The notes: generated by a model not told the origin, from the sequence alone. A stretch of DNA of 48,257 nucleotides from Candidatus Neomicrothrix sp. UBA4542 (GCA_002388005.1 DGLO01000121.1:17589-65845), one strand, 5' to 3'. Shown: positions 17,406 to 26,703, counted from the first letter of the stretch. Numbers and translations are program-made.

Positions 17406-18461
17406 GTGAAACTTGGACTAATGCTCGGTTATTCGGGAGGTCGTATAGATCTGCCGATGGAAAGAATCAAGCTTGCTGAACAGCTCGGGTACCACTCTGT
17501 GTGGACCGCTGAAGCTTATGGGTCGGACGCAATGACTCCGCTTGCCTACATCGCGGCCCACACTGATCGAATCAAGCTGGGCACCGGGATTATTCAACTG
17601 GCGGGTCGGGCACCGGCTATGGCTGCCATGCAGGCTCAGACCATTGACGCTCTCGCGGGCGGCGGCCGAATGATTGTGGGGCTCGGCGTCTCGGGTCCTC
17701 AGATAGTGGAAGGTTGGTATGGGCAACCCTGGGGCAAGCCGTACTGGCGTTTACGAGATTACATCCAGATCATGAGAAAGATTTTTGAGCGTCAGGAGCC
17801 GGTGACTCACCAGGGGCGCGAGTACCAATTGCCATTTACCGGCGAGGGAACCATCGGCCTGGGAAAGCCGCTCATGTCGATCTTACATACGAACTCCGAT
17901 GTTCCAATTTGGTTAGGAAGTGGCTCTGAAGCAACCGTGAAGTTAACCGCGGAGTTGTGTGATGGTTGGCTACCCATGCATTTCGTGCCTGGACGAATGA
18001 ACTATTTTCGTCCATGGATTGAAGAGGGTTTCGAGCGAGCACGACGAAGCGGCGTCGATAAAGGCTGGAAAGATTTCGAAATAATTGCTCTGTGTCCCGT
18101 GCAAATCACCGACGACGTGGAGGCAGTGTTTCGACGAGCAAAAGACAACATCGCTCTATATGCCGGCGGGATGGGCCACAAAGATGTCAATTTTCACAAC
18201 CAACACATGGTGCAACGAGGCTATGCGGACGTTGCGGCTCGAGTGCAGGAGCTATATCTCGCTGGACACAAGGCTGAAGCAGCCGAAGCGATCCCCGACG
18301 AGTACGTGGATGAAGCAGGCTTGTACGGCTCTCCGGATCGGATAAGCCATCGATTCCTACAGTGGGCGGATAGTGGTTTGACCGGTATCAGCATAAGCAC
18401 GACGCAGGACGAGGCCGTCCGACTCATGGCCGATTTGTCCGGGACTAGTAGTCAGCAGTAG
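17406..18461 (+). CDS. LLM-class F420-dependent oxidoreductase
   Basis: A 351-residue luciferase-like TIM-barrel flavin/F420 oxidoreductase. The N-terminus KLGLMLGYSGG, the SVWTAEAYGSDAMTPL strand and helix, the KLGTGIIQLAGRAPAMAAMQA segment and RMIVGLGVSGPQIVEGWYGQPW are typical of the F420-dependent branch close to mycobacterial enzymes. IWLGSGSEATVKL and DGWLP follow as expected. The substrate is not predictable. The GTG at 17406 starts the protein directly at the first beta strand. Ten bases after its stop the second luciferase-like gene begins, so the two form a transcriptional unit. Confidence 0.9.
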   Translation: MKLGLMLGYSGGRIDLPMERIKLAEQLGYHSVWTAEAYGSDAMTPLAYIAAHTDRIKLGTGIIQLAGRAPAMAAMQAQTIDALAGGGRMIVGLGVSGPQIVEGWYGQPWGKPYWRLRDYIQIMRKIFERQEPVTHQGREYQLPFTGEGTIGLGKPLMSILHTNSDVPIWLGSGSEATVKLTAELCDGWLPMHFVPGRMNYFRPWIEEGFERARRSGVDKGWKDFEIIALCPVQITDDVEAVFRRAKDNIALYAGGMGHKDVNFHNQHMVQRGYADVAARVQELYLAGHKAEAAEAIPDEYVDEAGLYGSPDRISHRFLQWADSGLTGISISTTQDEAVRLMADLSGTSSQQ

Positions 18462-18470
18462 GAAAGCAAC

Positions 18471-19496
18471 GTGGAATCGGCGGCATTTAGCTTGGGAGAC
18501 AACCTGCCCCATCCCGTAACTGGGGTGGCGTTGTCCGAAGCAGACCGGCACCGGCAACTAATTCAGTATTCGACTTGGGCGGCCGAAGCCGGGTTCGACG
18601 CAGTGCACATCGGCGAGCATCACTTCAACGACTACATGTTGAGTTCTCCTCCAGTGGTTTTGTCAGCAATCGGAGAACGGGTACCGGACCTGATTCTGTC
18701 AACTGCTGTCACATTGGTTCCGACTCTCGATCCTGTGCGCGCGGCGGAAGACTATTCAACGCTTGACAACCTCTTCCCAGGTCGCGTCGAGATTGTCGCG
18801 GGTCGCGGAAACTTTTTTAGTAGGAGCTACCCGGCGTTCGGTTTAGACATCGCCGATGCGCGACAAATTTTTGAGGAACGTCTGAGTCTGCTGCAAACGT
18901 TGTTGCGCGAGGAGAACGTTAACTGGTCGGGACAGTTTCGTGGACCTCTAGAAAACGTGACGGTTCGTCCACGGCCAACGCGGGACCTTCCTATTTGGAT
19001 CGGCGCTGGTTCGATGGAGTCGGCTTTGCTCGCTGCGAAATTGGGCTGCCATCTGATGCTTCCCTCAGTGTTTGGCCATCCAAAAATGTTTGTTCCCATC
19101 GTTGCGCGCTACAAAGAGGCCTGGGAGGAAGCGGGCAGAGACGTTGATGACATCATCATCGGTTCTTGTTGCCATGCCTTCGCCGGTTCGACACACGACG
19201 ACATGCGAGAACGGTTCGTTCCCCGTTACGGCCACTACTGGAATTTCGTTGACCAACTAATTAGCGACAACACTGGCGGCAAGGTTCAAATGCCGTTCGA
19301 CCTTGAGTCATTTCTCGCCGGCCCAGCGGTGGCTGGAAGTTCCGAAGAGTGCGTCGACCGCATGGGAGAACTGCACCAACTTCTGGGGCACAACAGGCAG
19401 TTGTTCATGTTCGATCTTGGTGGCATATCCGACAGCGAACTAGAAGAAACAGTTCGACGGTTCGGAGAAGAGGTACTCCCCCACCTTCCTGACTAG
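18471..19496 (+). CDS. LLM-class flavin-dependent oxidoreductase (alkanal monooxygenase-like)
   Basis: A 341-residue member of the bacterial luciferase-like family, distinct from its upstream neighbour. Key segments are AGFDAVHIGEHHFNDYMLSSP, the STAVTLVPTLDPVRAAEDYSTLDNL block, RVEIVAGRGNFFSRSYPAFGLD and LPIWIGAGS, all typical of FMN-dependent alkanal-monooxygenase-like enzymes. The GTG at 18471 has AGGAAAG upstream inside the 9-base gap. It probably oxidises a small organic substrate with reduced flavin delivered by a partner. Its stop is only three bases from that of the facing FMN-binding protein gene, itself a candidate flavin partner by proximity only. Confidence 0.9.
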   Translation: MESAAFSLGDNLPHPVTGVALSEADRHRQLIQYSTWAAEAGFDAVHIGEHHFNDYMLSSPPVVLSAIGERVPDLILSTAVTLVPTLDPVRAAEDYSTLDNLFPGRVEIVAGRGNFFSRSYPAFGLDIADARQIFEERLSLLQTLLREENVNWSGQFRGPLENVTVRPRPTRDLPIWIGAGSMESALLAAKLGCHLMLPSVFGHPKMFVPIVARYKEAWEEAGRDVDDIIIGSCCHAFAGSTHDDMRERFVPRYGHYWNFVDQLISDNTGGKVQMPFDLESFLAGPAVAGSSEECVDRMGELHQLLGHNRQLFMFDLGGISDSELEETVRRFGEEVLPHLPD

Positions 19497-19499
19497 CCG

Positions 19500-20153
19500 C
19501 TACCGGCGCCACTGCAAAATGTGCGCAGGCGGGGTGATCCCTTCCCGAAGTTGCGGATCAGGGATAGGCGTTCCAACTCCGATGCCGAGCGGAAGTACCC
19601 CCGCCCATGTGTCAAGTTCGTGGTCCTCTTCATCGTCCACGGGTGGTCCAGTGCGAACCTTAGCGGAGGCTTCGGTGAGGCTCATTGATAGGACCAGAGT
19701 GCCTCTGACTTCCTTTTCATGATGCGGACGAGTCCCTGCGACGCGTCCCGGAATTACGTGGTCACTAATGAGATCTAATGCCCGGGAGCGTGCGTCCAGA
19801 TCCTCGATGGGCGAAGCTTCACCCATCACAACAACTGAGCGGTAGTTCATCGAATGATGAAATAAAGATCTAGCTATAACGAGTCCGTCAATGAGGCTGA
19901 CAGTAACGCACAGCTCGACACCACCTCCCTCGCGAAGCAGACGGCTCGCCGGAGAGCCATGAAGAAACAGGTTTTCTTCATCCCGTCCATACAACATGGG
20001 GATGACGACTGGGCCCTGCTCGGTGGTCATTCCCACGTGAGCAAGTAATCCTTCGTCCAGTATTGAATGAATCGTCGCTAGGTCGTAAAAACCTCGATCA
20101 GGCATGCGTCGAATCGTTGTTCGATCCGAGGACGCCTCATTTCCCTCGTGCAT
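19500..20153 (-). CDS. Pyridoxamine 5'-phosphate oxidase-family FMN-binding protein (NimA-like)
   Basis: A split-barrel flavoprotein of 217 residues. HGSPASRLLR, VELCVTVSLIDGLVIARSLFHHSMNYRSVVV-type residues (the FHHSMNYRS motif is diagnostic), the PGR segment and EASAKVRTGPPVDDEEDH identify the PNPOx-like/nitroimidazole-resistance group. Members bind FMN, and some bind F420 or heme; they reduce or sequester small molecules. The precise role is unknown. The ATG at 20153 has AGG eight bases upstream and is preferred to a GTG at 20159. The gene is divergent from the monooxygenase at 20190 with a 36-base gap. Confidence 0.88.
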   Translation of the reverse strand: MHEGNEASSDRTTIRRMPDRGFYDLATIHSILDEGLLAHVGMTTEQGPVVIPMLYGRDEENLFLHGSPASRLLREGGGVELCVTVSLIDGLVIARSLFHHSMNYRSVVVMGEASPIEDLDARSRALDLISDHVIPGRVAGTRPHHEKEVRGTLVLSMSLTEASAKVRTGPPVDDEEDHELDTWAGVLPLGIGVGTPIPDPQLREGITPPAHILQWRR

Positions 20154-20189
20154 CGGCACAACCTAGCGCTCTCCAGTACGGTGCCTGGT

Positions 20190-21401
20190 ATGGATAGTGA
20201 TCCTGTCGCCCACTTCTTAACTAGCGACGAGTCAGAACTATTCGTGTATCCGGTTTTGGATGCCTTGGAGGCCCAAGCCGAAAATGCTGACCGGACGAGA
20301 ACGGTCGCCGGAGATGTGATCGAAAGCTTGCGGGGCAGCGACGTCATGCGAATGGCAGCGACATCTGCGCTAGGGGGAGTCGAGTCGTCAATCCTTGCCA
20401 TGGGACGTGAACTAGAGGCTGTTGCCGCCAGATGCCCGTCCACCGCATGGTGTTTATGGAACCACCTGGCTGTGTTCCATTTGTTTGTCGGAACGCTCGG
20501 TCCCGAGCATCACGACTTTCTCCAAGGCATCGTGGAGCAAGGCGAATGGGTCTCGTTTCCGGCGGGGGCAGGTAGTGGTGTTCACGGCCGAATCGAAGGG
20601 AACGAAGCTGTCCTCAACGGCACGGCTACTTTCGGCACGGGAAGTAGATACGCGGACCATTGTGGTGTTGTCTTCGCGGTGGTAGGAGACGACGGACAGC
20701 CTGTCCGACCGATGGACTTGCGTTTCTCAATAGTGTCGACAGCTATTGAAGGTTTGAAGATCGACCCCACCTGGGACGGTTCAGGTCTTCGGGCGTCAGC
20801 TACTGATCACCTTCACTACAGCGAAGTTCGAATTCCACTTGACCGCTGCGTTCAGTGGTACGGGGCAAACCGGGCTGAATCTCTGCGCACCGTGCCCGTA
20901 ATCAGTCACCGTTACAGGGAAGATTGGGTCGGAATTTCGGATCTGTGGTTGGGTTGGATGGCTACAGGGCTCGTTCGACGATCATTACAAGAAGCGGCGG
21001 CCTTGACTCGCGAGCGACGCGTGATTATGGGAGGCAAGATGGTTGAAAAACCGACTGCCCAAATCAACATCGGGCGCGCTGCTGCTTTGCTGTCCGCTGC
21101 CCGCGCCGCTATCGAAACGGCTTGTCTGGAGCTAGACCGGAGGGTCGAAATGGGAATTGTTCCCGACGAGGCCGACTATCTGCGTCAGATGTCCATTGTG
21201 TCGATGAGTGTCGAACAATTAGCGGAAGCGATGCAGTTGCTGGAGCGAACCCAAGGGGGTAATGGGCTGCGCGAGGGAGGAAGTTTCGAGCGCCGATACC
21301 GAGACTTCCGGGCCATGCCGTTGCACATCAATGTGCATCAGGACCGGGTAACTCACCAGCTTGGTCGATTTGTACTTGGGATAGAACGAGACCCGTTCTA
21401 A
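20190..21401 (+). CDS. Acyl-CoA dehydrogenase-fold flavin monooxygenase (group D, HsaA/HpaB-like)
   Basis: A 403-residue protein with the acyl-CoA dehydrogenase fold but lacking the catalytic-base region of true dehydrogenases. MRMAATSALGGVESS, CPSTAWCLWNHLAVFHLF, the GTATFGTGSRYADHC segment and the C-terminal MPLHINVHQDRVTHQLGR are typical of two-component flavin monooxygenases such as HsaA and related hydroxylases, which use reduced flavin from a separate reductase. The substrate may be a phenolic or steroid-derived ring, by family analogy only. I chose the ATG at 20190; the frame is open 14 codons further upstream without conserved sequence. The next gene, an amidohydrolase, follows after 81 bases. 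Confidence 0.85.
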   Translation: MDSDPVAHFLTSDESELFVYPVLDALEAQAENADRTRTVAGDVIESLRGSDVMRMAATSALGGVESSILAMGRELEAVAARCPSTAWCLWNHLAVFHLFVGTLGPEHHDFLQGIVEQGEWVSFPAGAGSGVHGRIEGNEAVLNGTATFGTGSRYADHCGVVFAVVGDDGQPVRPMDLRFSIVSTAIEGLKIDPTWDGSGLRASATDHLHYSEVRIPLDRCVQWYGANRAESLRTVPVISHRYREDWVGISDLWLGWMATGLVRRSLQEAAALTRERRVIMGGKMVEKPTAQINIGRAAALLSAARAAIETACLELDRRVEMGIVPDEADYLRQMSIVSMSVEQLAEAMQLLERTQGGNGLREGGSFERRYRDFRAMPLHINVHQDRVTHQLGRFVLGIERDPF

Positions 21402-21482
21402 CCAGATCAGCGGGGTCGACATGACCAGAGAAGCCAGATCTACGCTGGCGCATAGACAACTATTCGCAGGGGACGACCAGAG

Positions 21483-23177
21483 ATGAGTTACGACATCGTC
21501 ATCAAGGACGGATTGGTTTTCGACGGCAGCGGCGCTCCTCGGGTGCGGGGAGATGTCGGAATAACCGGGGGTCGCGTCGCGGCCATCGGCCGAGTCGACC
21601 ATAGAAACGCAGCTAGGGTCATCGACGGCAATGGCATGCACGTAGCACCTGGTTTCGTTGACCTGCACACCCATTACGACGCACAGATCTTCTGGGACCC
21701 CTACTGCACCCTTTCCGGTTGGCATGGAATCACCTCAGTGGCGATCGGCAATTGCGGATTCGGTTTCGCCCCCGTCACACCGGAAATGCGTGAATACGCT
21801 ATGCGCTCCATGGTCCGGGTAGAGGCAATTCCCTACGCCTCGATGGCGCAGGGTATGCCCTGGGATTGGGTGACTTTCCCCGAGTATCTCGACAGTTTGG
21901 ACCGGACGTCAAAGGCGATGAACATTCTTCCTTACGTGCCAGTTGGTCCGATGCTCCTGCAGGTACTAGGGGTCGACGACGCTAAAGCAGGCCGAATGCC
22001 CACCGACGAGGAGCATGCCGAACTAGCGAACTTGTTGAGGCAGGCGATGGATGCTGGCGGCTGTGGATGGTCGGCCCAGAGGCTCCCTCCGACCGGGCCG
22101 GCCGCTGTGCAGCGCGACTGGGATGGCACCCCTATGCCCACCGACATGATGAATGATGAGACGGCGCGGGTGCTCGCCGGAGTCTTAGCAGAACGCAATC
22201 AAGGCGTGGTGCAAATGACTTTGACAACTGATGACATCAAACACGATCTCGCTCATCTCGAAGAGATCGCTTCAATCAGCGGCCGTCCCCTGTTACACAA
22301 CGTGGTGCAGGCATTCGAGAGTAAACCTCATGTCCATAAGCGTCAGATTGAGTGGCTGGAACGTTGCCGCCAACGTGGCATTCCGGTCTATGGCCAGGGA
22401 GTCACGAGCGACGCTGGATTCACGTTCACGCTAGAAGACTGGAATCTCTACGACGATTCTGAGGCGTGGATGGAAGCGTGCATGGGAGATAAACGTGAGC
22501 GTTTGGCGAAGTTCGCTGACCCGGCTCGGCGCCAGGCTTTGAAAGACAACCTGCCTTCCACCGCGACAGCGCCACTTGGAACTGTGACGATTCTTTCTCC
22601 GCGCTCGCGAGGTACAGAGAAGTACCGAGAAATGTCCGTTTCGCAAGCCGCGGAGGCGACCGGGAAACACGAGGTAGACGTGATGCTCGATATCGCGGTC
22701 GAAGACGATCTCGATACCTTGTTTTTTGTTGCTCCGCCGCAAGGAAATAGTGAGCTACTTCGTGAGGTCGTAAGTTACCCACACATGCTGTTTGGCGTGT
22801 CTGACGGTGGAGCCCATACGAAATTCCTAACGGCCGGGCGTTATCCCACTGAGACTCTTACCCAACAAGTACGTGACAACCAATGGCTCACGTACGAAGA
22901 GGCTCACAGGCGTTTGTCTGCCCTGCCAGCTCAACTCGCGGGATTCAGAGATCGAGGCGTTATCAAACAGGGATGTCCGGCTGATGTGGTCGTCTACGAC
23001 CCTGAGAACTTGAAAGTTCTACCGATGGAAGTGGTGCACGATCTTCCCGGTGGGGAGTGGCGCCGAATACAGAAAGCATCGGGTTATCGCAACGTCATCG
23101 TTAATGGGGAGATAACGATTGAAGAGGACTCACAAACCGAAACCTACAGCGGCAAGCTTTTGCGGCACGGCCAATAG
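21483..23177 (+). CDS. N-acyl-D-amino-acid deacylase-like amidohydrolase
   Basis: A 564-residue amidohydrolase of the D-aminoacylase group (metal-dependent TIM barrel with a beta-sandwich). The metal-binding HTH is at 62-64 in PGFVDLHTHYDAQ, followed by GITSVAIGNCGFGFAP, where the Cys is the bridging metal ligand usual in D-aminoacylases. The C-terminal GVSDGGAHTKF supplies the catalytic Asp, and GCPADVVVYDPE is the sandwich return strand. Related proteins hydrolyse N-acyl amino acids or cyclic amides. It is probably the last gene of a unit beginning with the monooxygenase, since the next gene is on the other strand. Confidence 0.9.
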   Translation: MSYDIVIKDGLVFDGSGAPRVRGDVGITGGRVAAIGRVDHRNAARVIDGNGMHVAPGFVDLHTHYDAQIFWDPYCTLSGWHGITSVAIGNCGFGFAPVTPEMREYAMRSMVRVEAIPYASMAQGMPWDWVTFPEYLDSLDRTSKAMNILPYVPVGPMLLQVLGVDDAKAGRMPTDEEHAELANLLRQAMDAGGCGWSAQRLPPTGPAAVQRDWDGTPMPTDMMNDETARVLAGVLAERNQGVVQMTLTTDDIKHDLAHLEEIASISGRPLLHNVVQAFESKPHVHKRQIEWLERCRQRGIPVYGQGVTSDAGFTFTLEDWNLYDDSEAWMEACMGDKRERLAKFADPARRQALKDNLPSTATAPLGTVTILSPRSRGTEKYREMSVSQAAEATGKHEVDVMLDIAVEDDLDTLFFVAPPQGNSELLREVVSYPHMLFGVSDGGAHTKFLTAGRYPTETLTQQVRDNQWLTYEEAHRRLSALPAQLAGFRDRGVIKQGCPADVVVYDPENLKVLPMEVVHDLPGGEWRRIQKASGYRNVIVNGEITIEEDSQTETYSGKLLRHGQ

Positions 23178-23217
23178 CTTGAGTCTTCGGTCAGCTAGTT
23201 CTCGCACTTAGAGCAGG

Positions 23218-24252
23218 TCATATCATGCCGAGGAGATGGGCCGCTCGCTCCGCTCGCTCCGCCACTGAGTCCCTCATATGGTCAAGATCGATCTCTTCGT
23301 CTTGTTCGCCTTGCTGTCCAGCGAGGTACCTGGCGTAAACGCCTTCACCAATGCATGCCAAACGCCATTGGGCGAAGGCTCGGTAGTAGGTAATGGACGC
23401 AATCTCTGAATGCATGATTGCTGCATATCGTGAAGCCAAATCGTTTTGATTCAAGAATCCTGGTAATCCCGTACTTTCGGCATCCCCTGCAGGGTCATTG
23501 TCCTGAGGGTCGTACCAGTATCCCAGGAGCCCACCCAGGTCGGCCATCGGTTCACCCAACGTACACAGTTCCCAATCCAACACGGCTACCACAGACCCGC
23601 CTTCGTCCACCATGCAGTTGGAGAGTCGATAGTCGCCGTGGGCGATGGTCGTAGGGTTCGGATCGGGCATTAGACGGATCAGTTCAGCGGCAACCGCATC
23701 TACAAGGGGCATATCGCGAGTTCTTGAACTCTCCCATTGGCCGGACCAACGTTTTACTTGACGTTCTACATACCCGCTGCGTTTGGCCAGGTCACCCAAC
23801 CCAACTTCGTCAATGTCGACTCGGTGAAGTGCACAAAGAGTATCGATTAAGGATTCCGACATGGTTTTTCGAGCTGCTATATCCATTGTGGAAGCTACCT
23901 CTACATCGCGCACGACGATTCCATCTACATAACGCATGACATAAAAGTCGCGGCCGTTGACCGTTTCGTCTTGGCAAAGACCAACCATTTCAGGTACAGG
24001 TACGTCACTATCTCGAAGCGCGTGCATCAGGCGGTATTCCCGGGCCATGTCATGGGCGGAAGGCAGTAACGGGCCAGTCGGTGGACGCCGCAAAACAAAC
24101 CGGGTGTGGTCACCATCGCTGACCGCGAATGTCATATTCGATCTGCCACCTGCAATCAGCGTGTATGTAAGAGGCCCATCGATTTCAGCGCGTTGACCGA
24201 TCCAAGATGTGACTTCATCTACGGCTATGACCTCGGAGATGGCTTCGCTCAT
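23218..24252 (-). CDS. Phosphotransferase-family protein (APH/ACAD10-like)
   Basis: A 344-residue aminoglycoside-phosphotransferase-fold kinase. GGRSNMTFAV is the nucleotide-binding strand, FVLRRPPTGPLLPSAHDMAREYR the typical block of the ACAD10/11-like branch, HGDYRLSN the catalytic loop and LDWELCTLGEPMADLG the metal-binding segment. Mammalian ACAD10/11 and related bacterial genes couple such kinases to acyl-CoA dehydrogenases acting on 4-hydroxy acids; that is a family analogy. It is the last gene of the operon led by the PrdB-like selenoprotein. Its 3' end contains a short GCTC-rich tandem repeat encoding AERAERAA. Confidence 0.9.
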   Translation of the reverse strand: MSEAISEVIAVDEVTSWIGQRAEIDGPLTYTLIAGGRSNMTFAVSDGDHTRFVLRRPPTGPLLPSAHDMAREYRLMHALRDSDVPVPEMVGLCQDETVNGRDFYVMRYVDGIVVRDVEVASTMDIAARKTMSESLIDTLCALHRVDIDEVGLGDLAKRSGYVERQVKRWSGQWESSRTRDMPLVDAVAAELIRLMPDPNPTTIAHGDYRLSNCMVDEGGSVVAVLDWELCTLGEPMADLGGLLGYWYDPQDNDPAGDAESTGLPGFLNQNDLASRYAAIMHSEIASITYYRAFAQWRLACIGEGVYARYLAGQQGEQDEEIDLDHMRDSVAERAERAAHLLGMI

Positions 24253-24289
24253 GTCTTGTATGTAGCAGAGTGGGCTGGGTTCGCGCGGG

Positions 24290-25072
24290 TTAGCTTTTCC
24301 CGAAGCGGGGGGAACGACCTTCCGTTAGCGCCTTCATAGCCTCGTTGTGTTCGTCCGAACGGGTCGTCGCGACGTGATTTGCTTGGATTCTTTCCAGGTT
24401 CGGACCGACGCCAGCCAAGTCGTCGATCGCTTGTTTCGTTAATTTCACAGCCTCTGGCGCCAATTCGGAGATGACCTGACATAGCTCAGCTACCCGGGGG
24501 TCTAAATCGTCGGGCGCTACGAGTTCGGTAAGGTAACCCATGTTGAACAATTCATCCGCTCCTACGGTTTCTCCAGTCAAAAAGATGCGTTTCGTGGCCG
24601 ACGGACCTATTTGTTCGACAAATCTTTGTAAGCCTGTCGCGTAATACTGAAGCCCTATCCGGGTTGCGGGCATTGCTAAGGCGATGTCATTCGCGCCCAA
24701 CCGAATGTCACAGGCCAGGGCCAAATCTGTGCCGCCTCCATGTACGTTGCCCCCAATTACAGCGATCGTCGGTACCGCGACTCCTGCTAAAGCGTCGCAA
24801 ACTTCGCCGAAGGTGAACGCTGGTCGTTGTCCCTGTGCAAGAGCTCCGAGGTGATATCCGGAACACCATGAGGGGCCGTGGGCTTCAACAGACAGCGTCC
24901 GCACTGACGCGTCGGTCCCTACCGCAGTTAAGTGGGCCATGACGGCCTCTAAGTCAGCGGGACCCAAGCGATTCCGTTTGTCAGGCCTTCTCAAGACGAT
25001 CCGCGCGCGGTGGCCAAGAATCTCAAGACTTGGAATATTTCCTTCATTGGCGCGTTTCATCGGCTTAATCAA
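24290..25072 (-). CDS. Enoyl-CoA hydratase/isomerase-family protein lacking both catalytic Glu
   Basis: A 260-residue crotonase-fold protein. The oxyanion-hole segment is GNVHGGGTDLALACD (109-123) and LRRPDKRNRLGPADLEA gives the N-terminal signature. In hydratases two Glu residues activate water; here the first position is Asp116 (GGGTD instead of GGGCE) and the second is Ala136 (MPATRIG instead of PEI.LG). It is therefore probably not a hydratase; an isomerase, thioesterase or decarboxylase-like reaction on an acyl-CoA is more likely, by inference. The start codon overlaps the end of the alcohol dehydrogenase gene by eight bases, so they are co-translated. Confidence 0.87.
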   Translation of the reverse strand: MIKPMKRANEGNIPSLEILGHRARIVLRRPDKRNRLGPADLEAVMAHLTAVGTDASVRTLSVEAHGPSWCSGYHLGALAQGQRPAFTFGEVCDALAGVAVPTIAVIGGNVHGGGTDLALACDIRLGANDIALAMPATRIGLQYYATGLQRFVEQIGPSATKRIFLTGETVGADELFNMGYLTELVAPDDLDPRVAELCQVISELAPEAVKLTKQAIDDLAGVGPNLERIQANHVATTRSDEHNEAMKALTEGRSPRFGKS

Positions 25073-26165
25073 ATACCAAAATTGATCGACCGGCTATTCG
25101 GCCGTTCTCCAGGTCCTCAACCGCTCGGCCAATGTCGTCTATGGAGTAACGCTGTGTGACCAACGAATCGAGATCGAGAATACCCTGGCGGTGCCAGTCA
25201 ATGAACCGAGGCAAGTCTTCTCCAGGTGTGCACGAACCGCCGAGGCTGCAGACGTAAGAGCGTTCGCCCATAAACATTTGTCGACTATCCAGTTCGATTG
25301 GGGTTTGTGGCACCCCAACTAGCACCGCCGTACCACCTTTACGTTGACCAAATTCGCCGCCGCGAATTACTTCAGAGATTTGCCGCATAGTCGCGGAATG
25401 CCCAATGCAGTCAAACGCATAATCAACACCAGCTACGGGTTGTCGAAGGATGTCGAACTGTTCTGAAATCGTGGTCAGTGCGCGTATAGCTACGACTGGA
25501 TCCACCTCCGCGGCATTAACACCGTGCGTGGCGCCGAAACTTTTTGCGAAATCAAGTTTCTCGTCATCGAGGTCGACAGCGATGACGGGATTAGCTCCAA
25601 GATGTGCAGCGGCGGCCACTGCGGACAGGCCAACGCCTCCGACGCCAATTATTGCGACACTGTCGCCACTTTGAACGTTGGCGGTGTGTAGTACCGCACC
25701 CGCGCCAGTAATCACTGCACATCCGATGATGCTGTCAGTTTCACGATCGATGTCATCTGGGACCTTCACCACATACATTTCGTCGGCGATGGTGTGCGTC
25801 GCCCAGGTAAACACGTTGATGCTCGTCGCAGTTCGACCGTCGGGTAGTTCGAGACGAGTGATACCTCCCTGGCGTCGGGCCTGAGCTTGGTCTTTCGGTA
25901 CCCATGTCACCATGACTGTGTCCCCAGGAGTTAGGTCCGTTACGGACTCCCCTACTTCTAGGACTTCGCCCGTTGATTCGTGGCCCAATAATGCGGGCGC
26001 CTGTCGGGGATTATGAATGGTGTGAAGTTGGCTATGGCAAATGCCCGATGCGAATTGGCGCACCACTACTTGGTGGGGCCCCGGAGCGGGAAGGGTTACG
26101 TCTATTACTTCGAGTGGCTGATCTTGCTGTTGTGGAACAACAACCACGCGGGCTTCGGTAGGCAT
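25065..26165 (-). CDS. Zinc-dependent alcohol dehydrogenase (medium-chain MDR family)
   Basis: A 366-residue medium-chain dehydrogenase resembling the NDMA/mycothiol-type alcohol dehydrogenases. Catalytic zinc ligands are Cys43 (GICHSQLH), His62-Glu63 (GHE) and Cys149 (IIGCAV); the NAD loop is GVGGVG at 174-179, with Asp following in AVDLDD indicating NAD. The structural-zinc lobe (about 85-115) lacks the usual four Cys (KDQAQARRQGG instead), so only the catalytic zinc should bind. Third gene from the 3' end of the PrdB-like operon; it may oxidise an alcohol intermediate for the CoA-dependent steps. Confidence 0.92.
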   Translation of the reverse strand: MPTEARVVVVPQQQDQPLEVIDVTLPAPGPHQVVVRQFASGICHSQLHTIHNPRQAPALLGHESTGEVLEVGESVTDLTPGDTVMVTWVPKDQAQARRQGGITRLELPDGRTATSINVFTWATHTIADEMYVVKVPDDIDRETDSIIGCAVITGAGAVLHTANVQSGDSVAIIGVGGVGLSAVAAAAHLGANPVIAVDLDDEKLDFAKSFGATHGVNAAEVDPVVAIRALTTISEQFDILRQPVAGVDYAFDCIGHSATMRQISEVIRGGEFGQRKGGTAVLVGVPQTPIELDSRQMFMGERSYVCSLGGSCTPGEDLPRFIDWHRQGILDLDSLVTQRYSIDDIGRAVEDLENGRIAGRSILVFD

Positions 26166-26232
26166 AGCGATCCCCTTTGTCGCAACTAGGCCGGAAGTTA
26201 CTCCCGATTGGATCCTTTAGTGAAGCGCAAGA

Positions 26233-26703
26233 CTAGGTCGGAACGCGCAACGGGCGCCCGTCGATGTCGGGTCGGCTGTCGGTTGATAACCACAGCTGCA
26301 CCGGATCTGAATCGGGCCAAATTCGGGCAAGAGCCATGGGTCGAGCATCGAGGTTTCCGCCAGTGAATGCGTCCACCTGTCCGCTAAACACGATTTGATT
26401 ACCGTTCGAACAATTCAACACCGCTATTGCTTCTCGAAGATCACCGATGTGAACGCCAATGCGTACCCTTCGCGAAGGATCGTTAATCTCTCGCTGGGTT
26501 CGCCATTGACCAATAATGGACGCCTCCATCGCGACGGCTGGGTCCTCGAAGGACGCTACAACGGGCAGTTCATGCTCGACTAGCGAAGCCCCGTTGCTTG
26601 AGAACACGTCAACCAGAAGCTGTGTGGGATCCAGACCTAAGGGGGTGCCCTCAATCTCATAGTCCACACATACGAAGGTGGGTGTCGGAGTAGTTTGCGT
26701 CAT
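26233..26703 (-). CDS. Degenerate class III nucleotide-cyclase-like protein
   Basis: A 156-residue protein that I read as a shrunken class III adenylate/guanylate cyclase homology domain. SFEDPAVAMEASI followed by RRVRIGVHIGDL (79-89) matches the FxDPxxAxxAA ... RVRIGIHTGE block of such domains, and VCVDYEIEGTP near 11-21 corresponds to the first metal-binding strand (FTDIEGST). The second metal-site Asp of GDGF is missing (ELPVVASF instead) and the later transition-state Arg/Asn region is not recognisable. It is probably catalytically dead, perhaps a binding or scaffold domain. It sits inside the PrdB-like operon, 27 bases after the hydrolase gene. Assignment rests on motif resemblance only. 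Confidence 0.6.
   Translation of the reverse strand: MTQTTPTPTFVCVDYEIEGTPLGLDPTQLLVDVFSSNGASLVEHELPVVASFEDPAVAMEASIIGQWRTQREINDPSRRVRIGVHIGDLREAIAVLNCSNGNQIVFSGQVDAFTGGNLDARPMALARIWPDSDPVQLWLSTDSRPDIDGRPLRVPT

Noticed and set aside
23231..23262. GCTCGCTCC-type tandem repeat
   Set aside because: Only two to three short copies in the 3' end of the phosphotransferase gene, explained by an AERAERAA coiled segment.
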